Below are positions 61,811-64,000 of a stretch of 64,000 bases of DNA, one piece after another. Made by a program: the position numbers and the translations under genes. This DNA is from Bradyrhizobium sp. AZCC 1719 (lineage in GTDB: Bacteria; Pseudomonadota; Alphaproteobacteria; Rhizobiales; Xanthobacteraceae), in assembly GCF_036924525.1 (NCBI RefSeq), contig NZ_JAZHRU010000001.1, positions 1,517,001 through 1,581,000 on the forward strand. The letters are read 5' to 3'. Position 1 is the stretch's first letter, and the number at the start of each line of letters is the position of its first letter. The notes under the pieces are model-generated. The model saw nothing but the letters and a program-made list of their open reading frames with translations, was not told the DNA's origin and searched no databases.

Positions 61811-62335
61811 TCAGCCGCCCGGCGCGGAGCCCTGCTTGAACAGCCCGACCTTCAGATCCTTGGCGCGATAGATAATCTCGCCATCCATGGAAAGCCAGCC
61901 GTCGCCGACGCCGAGCACCAGCTTTGAACGCATCACGCGTTTCATGTCGATGTTGTACACAACCTTGCGGGCGTTCGGCAGCACCTGGCCGGAGAACTTC
62001 AATTCCCCGAGCCCCAGCGCCCGGCCGCGTCCCTCGCCGCCGATCCATCCGAGGTAAAATCCGACCATCTGCCACATCGCGTCCAGGCCAAGGCAGCCCG
62101 GCATGACCGGGTCGTTCTTGAAATGGCAGCCGAAAAACCACAGGTCCGGCTTCACATCGAGTTCGGCGCGGATCAGGCCCTTGCCGAACTCGCCGCCCTT
62201 GTCGGTGATCTCGGTGATGCGGTCGAACATCAACATCGGCGGCAGCGGTAGCTGCGCATTTCCGGGGCCGAACATCTCGCCGCGGCCGCAAGCGAGCAAA
62301 TCCTCGTATTCATAACCGCTGCGCCGATCCAGCAT
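61811..62335 (-). CDS. fabA: 3-hydroxydecanoyl-[acyl-carrier-protein] dehydratase/isomerase
   Basis: 174 residues, hotdog fold. [20 protein letters not shown], then the active-site His in [20 protein letters not shown] with the following Asp in the same segment are FabA hallmarks. It makes and isomerises the trans-2 to cis-3-decenoyl-ACP double bond. ATG 62335 with GGTGAGG upstream is preferred; GTG 62350 is open. First gene of fabA-fabB-fabI, divergent from irr. Confidence 0.95.
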   Translation of the reverse strand: MLDRRSGYEYEDLLACGRGEMFGPGNAQLPLPPMLMFDRITEITDKGGEFGKGLIRAELDVKPDLWFFGCHFKNDPVMPGCLGLDAMWQMVGFYLGWIGGEGRGRALGLGELKFSGQVLPNARKVVYNIDMKRVMRSKLVLGVGDGWLSMDGEIIYRAKDLKVGLFKQGSAPGG

Positions 62336-62669
62336 CGTATTCAGCCTCACCTTAGATGTCCCGATGGAGCGCTTTGAGTGAACCGGACCCGTTTCCCCAC
62401 GGGAGAACGTTTGTTTCCCGCAATTTGGCGCTACTTAGGGTGCTATCGGCATTAGTCTCTGCCGAAATCGCATATGTGGTCCGCGCGCTCTGTAACATAG
62501 GCATTAGGGCCCGGCAAAGCACTGGAACGGGCTAAAACGCCCCATAGTCACGCTGGTTCCTCTTAACCTTGGGCCGGTTCTAGTTGCGAAAAACTTGCAT
62601 CTACCTGATTTCCTTTTATATTGGGCAAGATTATTGCCCAAGTTAGCGCGTGTGGTATCCGAAGTGGAC
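62336..62669. other. fabA-irr divergent intergenic region
   Basis: 334 bp between the two starts. It must contain both promoters. Apart from the dyad at 62621 and the Fur-site-like sequence just upstream of it, I see no gene or repeat in it. Confidence 0.5.
62621..62641. promoter_or_regulatory. Perfect 8-5-8 dyad upstream of irr
   Basis: TTGGGCAA (62621-62628), 5 bases, TTGCCCAA (62634-62641): a perfect inverted repeat ending 28 bases before the irr ATG. It has operator form. It does not match the iron control element (TTTAGAA-type) that Irr binds. Upstream at about 62583-62602 the sequence TTGCGAAAAACTTGCATC resembles, from memory, the direct-repeat Fur site described for the B. japonicum irr promoter. 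Confidence 0.55.
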
Positions 62670-63161
62670 ATGAACGACCAAGCCTCGCCCCTGAACGACG
62701 ACGGTATCGATCCGGCTGCCCGCGCCGCTGGACACCAGCCGGCGTTGACCGGCTGTCCTTGGCACGACGTCAACGAAATGCTGCAGGCCGCAGGTCTGCG
62801 GCCCACCCGCCAGCGCATGGCGCTGGGCTGGCTCCTGTTCGGCAAGGGCGCCCGCCATCTCACCGCGGAAATGCTTTACGAGGAGGCGACGCTCGCCAAG
62901 GTTCCGGTGTCGCTGGCCACCGTCTACAACACGCTTAATCAGCTCACCGACGCCGGCCTGTTGCGCCAGGTCTCGGTCGATGGCACCAAGACCTATTTCG
63001 ACACCAACGTCACCGCGCACCACCACTTCTATCTCGAGAACAATCACGAGCTGGTCGACATTCCCGATCCGCATCTGGTGCTGTCGAAGATGCCCGACGT
63101 GCCCGAGGGCTACGAGATCGCCCGCGTCGACATGGTCGTGCGGCTGCGCAAGAAGCGCTGA
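62670..63161 (+). CDS. irr: Iron response regulator Irr (Fur family, heme-binding)
   Basis: 163 residues, exactly the length of B. japonicum Irr. The heme regulatory motif GCPWHD places Cys at residue 29, as in that protein, followed by DVNEMLQAAGLRPTRQRMAL (winged helix). The second heme site is the His cluster in VTAHHHFYLENNHELVD. Irr is active under iron limitation and is degraded when it receives heme from ferrochelatase. It controls heme synthesis and iron genes. Start at 62670 (MNDQASP) by length and heme-motif position; an open frame extends to 62595. Confidence 0.95.
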   Translation: MNDQASPLNDDGIDPAARAAGHQPALTGCPWHDVNEMLQAAGLRPTRQRMALGWLLFGKGARHLTAEMLYEEATLAKVPVSLATVYNTLNQLTDAGLLRQVSVDGTKTYFDTNVTAHHHFYLENNHELVDIPDPHLVLSKMPDVPEGYEIARVDMVVRLRKKR

Positions 63162-63181
63162 TCTTCTCCGAACTATTGGCT

Positions 63182-63281
63182 GTCATTCCGGGGCAATGCG
63201 TCAGCATCGAACCCGGAATCTCGAGATTCTCAGGTGCGCAATTGCGCACCATAGTTCACGCTTCGCGTGCCCCGGAATGAC
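63182..63281. repeat. GTCATTCCGGGG-family palindrome with nested GGTGCGCAATTGCGCACC
   Basis: Outer arms GTCATTCCGGGGCAATGCG and CGTGCCCCGGAATGAC, inner GGAATCTCGAGATTC. A perfect 18-bp palindrome (63233-63250) flanked by TCA and ATAGTTCA is inserted in the distal arm. The uninterrupted relative is at 6541. Confidence 0.88.
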
Positions 63282-63289
63282 GCTGCGCG

Positions 63290-63817
63290 TCAATCCACCC
63301 TCTCGTCCGCATACACGCCCCAGAGGCGCTGCTGCTCGATCCAGCCGTCAAAGCCATTGCCGACGACGCGGCACCAGCCATTGGCGCACTTCTTGACTTG
63401 CGCGACGACGCCGGCCTGCAGACGGGCGGCGACCGCGCTGGTTGGATCGGGACTATCGTACAGCGACGCCAACTCGTCCTTGCTCTTCATGGTGACGACC
63501 GCAGTGCGGCGGCCGGACAGCAGCGAATGATAGACCCAGCCCTCGGCGCCTTCGGAATCGCGCACGCGCCGCCAGTTCTCGAACTCGGCGGTGATTTCGA
63601 CCGGCAGACCCGAGCGGGTATAGACCCAGGCGACGTCGTTGTCCTTGGTAGGACCGGCCCGCACATTCACATGATCGGATTTGAGGCTGACATATCGTGG
63701 CACCGGCAGGCCGCTCGTGGTGGTGGCCGAATCCTTGGCCGAAAACCCTGTGCTGACGGAAGCGACAAGCCAGCACGCCGCCAGCACCGCCACCGAACAG
63801 AAACGCCCCAATGCCAT
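63290..63817 (-). CDS. Exported SH3-domain protein
   Basis: 175 residues. Signal peptide-like start (RFCSVAVLAACWLVASVSTG) with a Cys in the hydrophobic stretch. The mature part holds two bacterial SH3-like units: RYVSLKSDHVNVRAGPTKDN (residues ~42-61) with WVYTRSGLPVEITAEFENWRRV and EGWVYHSLLSGRR; then AARLQAGVVAQVKKCANGWC and GNGFDGWIEQQRLWGVY. Such proteins bind cell wall or peptide ligands in the periplasm. The ATG is preceded by AGGAGACG. Beyond it to the window end (63818-64000) I see only promoter-like space of a next gene. Confidence 0.88.
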   Translation of the reverse strand: MALGRFCSVAVLAACWLVASVSTGFSAKDSATTTSGLPVPRYVSLKSDHVNVRAGPTKDNDVAWVYTRSGLPVEITAEFENWRRVRDSEGAEGWVYHSLLSGRRTAVVTMKSKDELASLYDSPDPTSAVAARLQAGVVAQVKKCANGWCRVVGNGFDGWIEQQRLWGVYADERVD

Positions 63818-64000
63818 CAACCCGTCTCCTGCCGGGCCACGCCCAACTCGAATTCTCCGAGTTGAAACCGCCCGCTAACGCCCGAAACCCCAGACCCCGT
63901 GCCCCGCTTTGGCCGCACCCGGCTTGCGGCGACCGAGGGTTCTTGTCTTGGCCCGGTCTTCTGATAGAGAGGACGGAACGCCTAGAACCAGAACGCCCGG

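Overview
The window looks like a chromosome segment of an alphaproteobacterium close to Bradyrhizobium (Hyphomicrobiales). The evidence is the 163-residue Irr with a Cys-Pro heme motif at Cys29, the fabA-fabB-fabI order beside irr, a CoxMNOP-like second cytochrome oxidase with its own heme o synthase, high-GC codon use, and many intergenic palindromes of the kind scattered through Bradyrhizobium genomes. I called 57 protein genes. I saw no rRNA, tRNA or CRISPR array.

Layout. 1-8.5 kb: metabolic genes (two beta-lactamase-fold hydrolases, a membrane AraC regulator, pirin, purC, a crotonase, gabD). 8.5-9.7 kb: a gene-free block of palindromic repeats plus a roughly 690-bp structured non-coding element. 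9.7-15.4 kb: a compact, visibly less GC-rich four-gene operon encoding a C5-cytosine methyltransferase, a NurA-like nuclease, a HerA-like ATPase and a Vsr-like endonuclease. This is a probable mobile defence island and the most interesting part of the window. 15.6-24.4 kb: adenosine kinase, murJ, trpS (with an apparent one-base frameshift), a universal stress protein, nfu, tsaB-rimI-fur, a HAD phosphatase, and a small secreted protein behind a textbook EcfG-type stress promoter. 24.5-35.5 kb: a GT39 glycosyltransferase, the miaB-phoH-ybeY-corC-lnt chain, an XRE regulator, an M20 peptidase and trmB. 35.6-42.6 kb: a DUF2189 protein divergent from a cytochrome oxidase operon (subunits II, I, III-like, III, IV, then ctaB). 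44-54.4 kb: the classical rimP-nusA-ylxR-infB-rbfA-truB-rpsO-pnp translation and RNA operon, with a terminator-like hairpin in front and a strongly folded leader before pnp. 54.5-59.5 kb: an oxidative-stress group (Tat-type superoxide dismutase, katG, divergent oxyR, a glutathione transferase). 59.5-63.8 kb: fabA-fabB-fabI, divergent irr, and an SH3-domain exported protein.

How it fits together. Iron and oxidative-stress control recur: Fur, Irr, OxyR, KatG and SOD. The restriction-like island has no separate classical restriction enzyme gene, so the Vsr-like and NurA/HerA proteins are the candidate effectors. Between genes there are at least five families of imperfect palindromes. Two smaller palindromic modules are nested inside several of these families, one of them an identical 36-bp core (one variable base) at four sites.

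All calls come from reading the sequence. No search, GC calculation or folding program was run.
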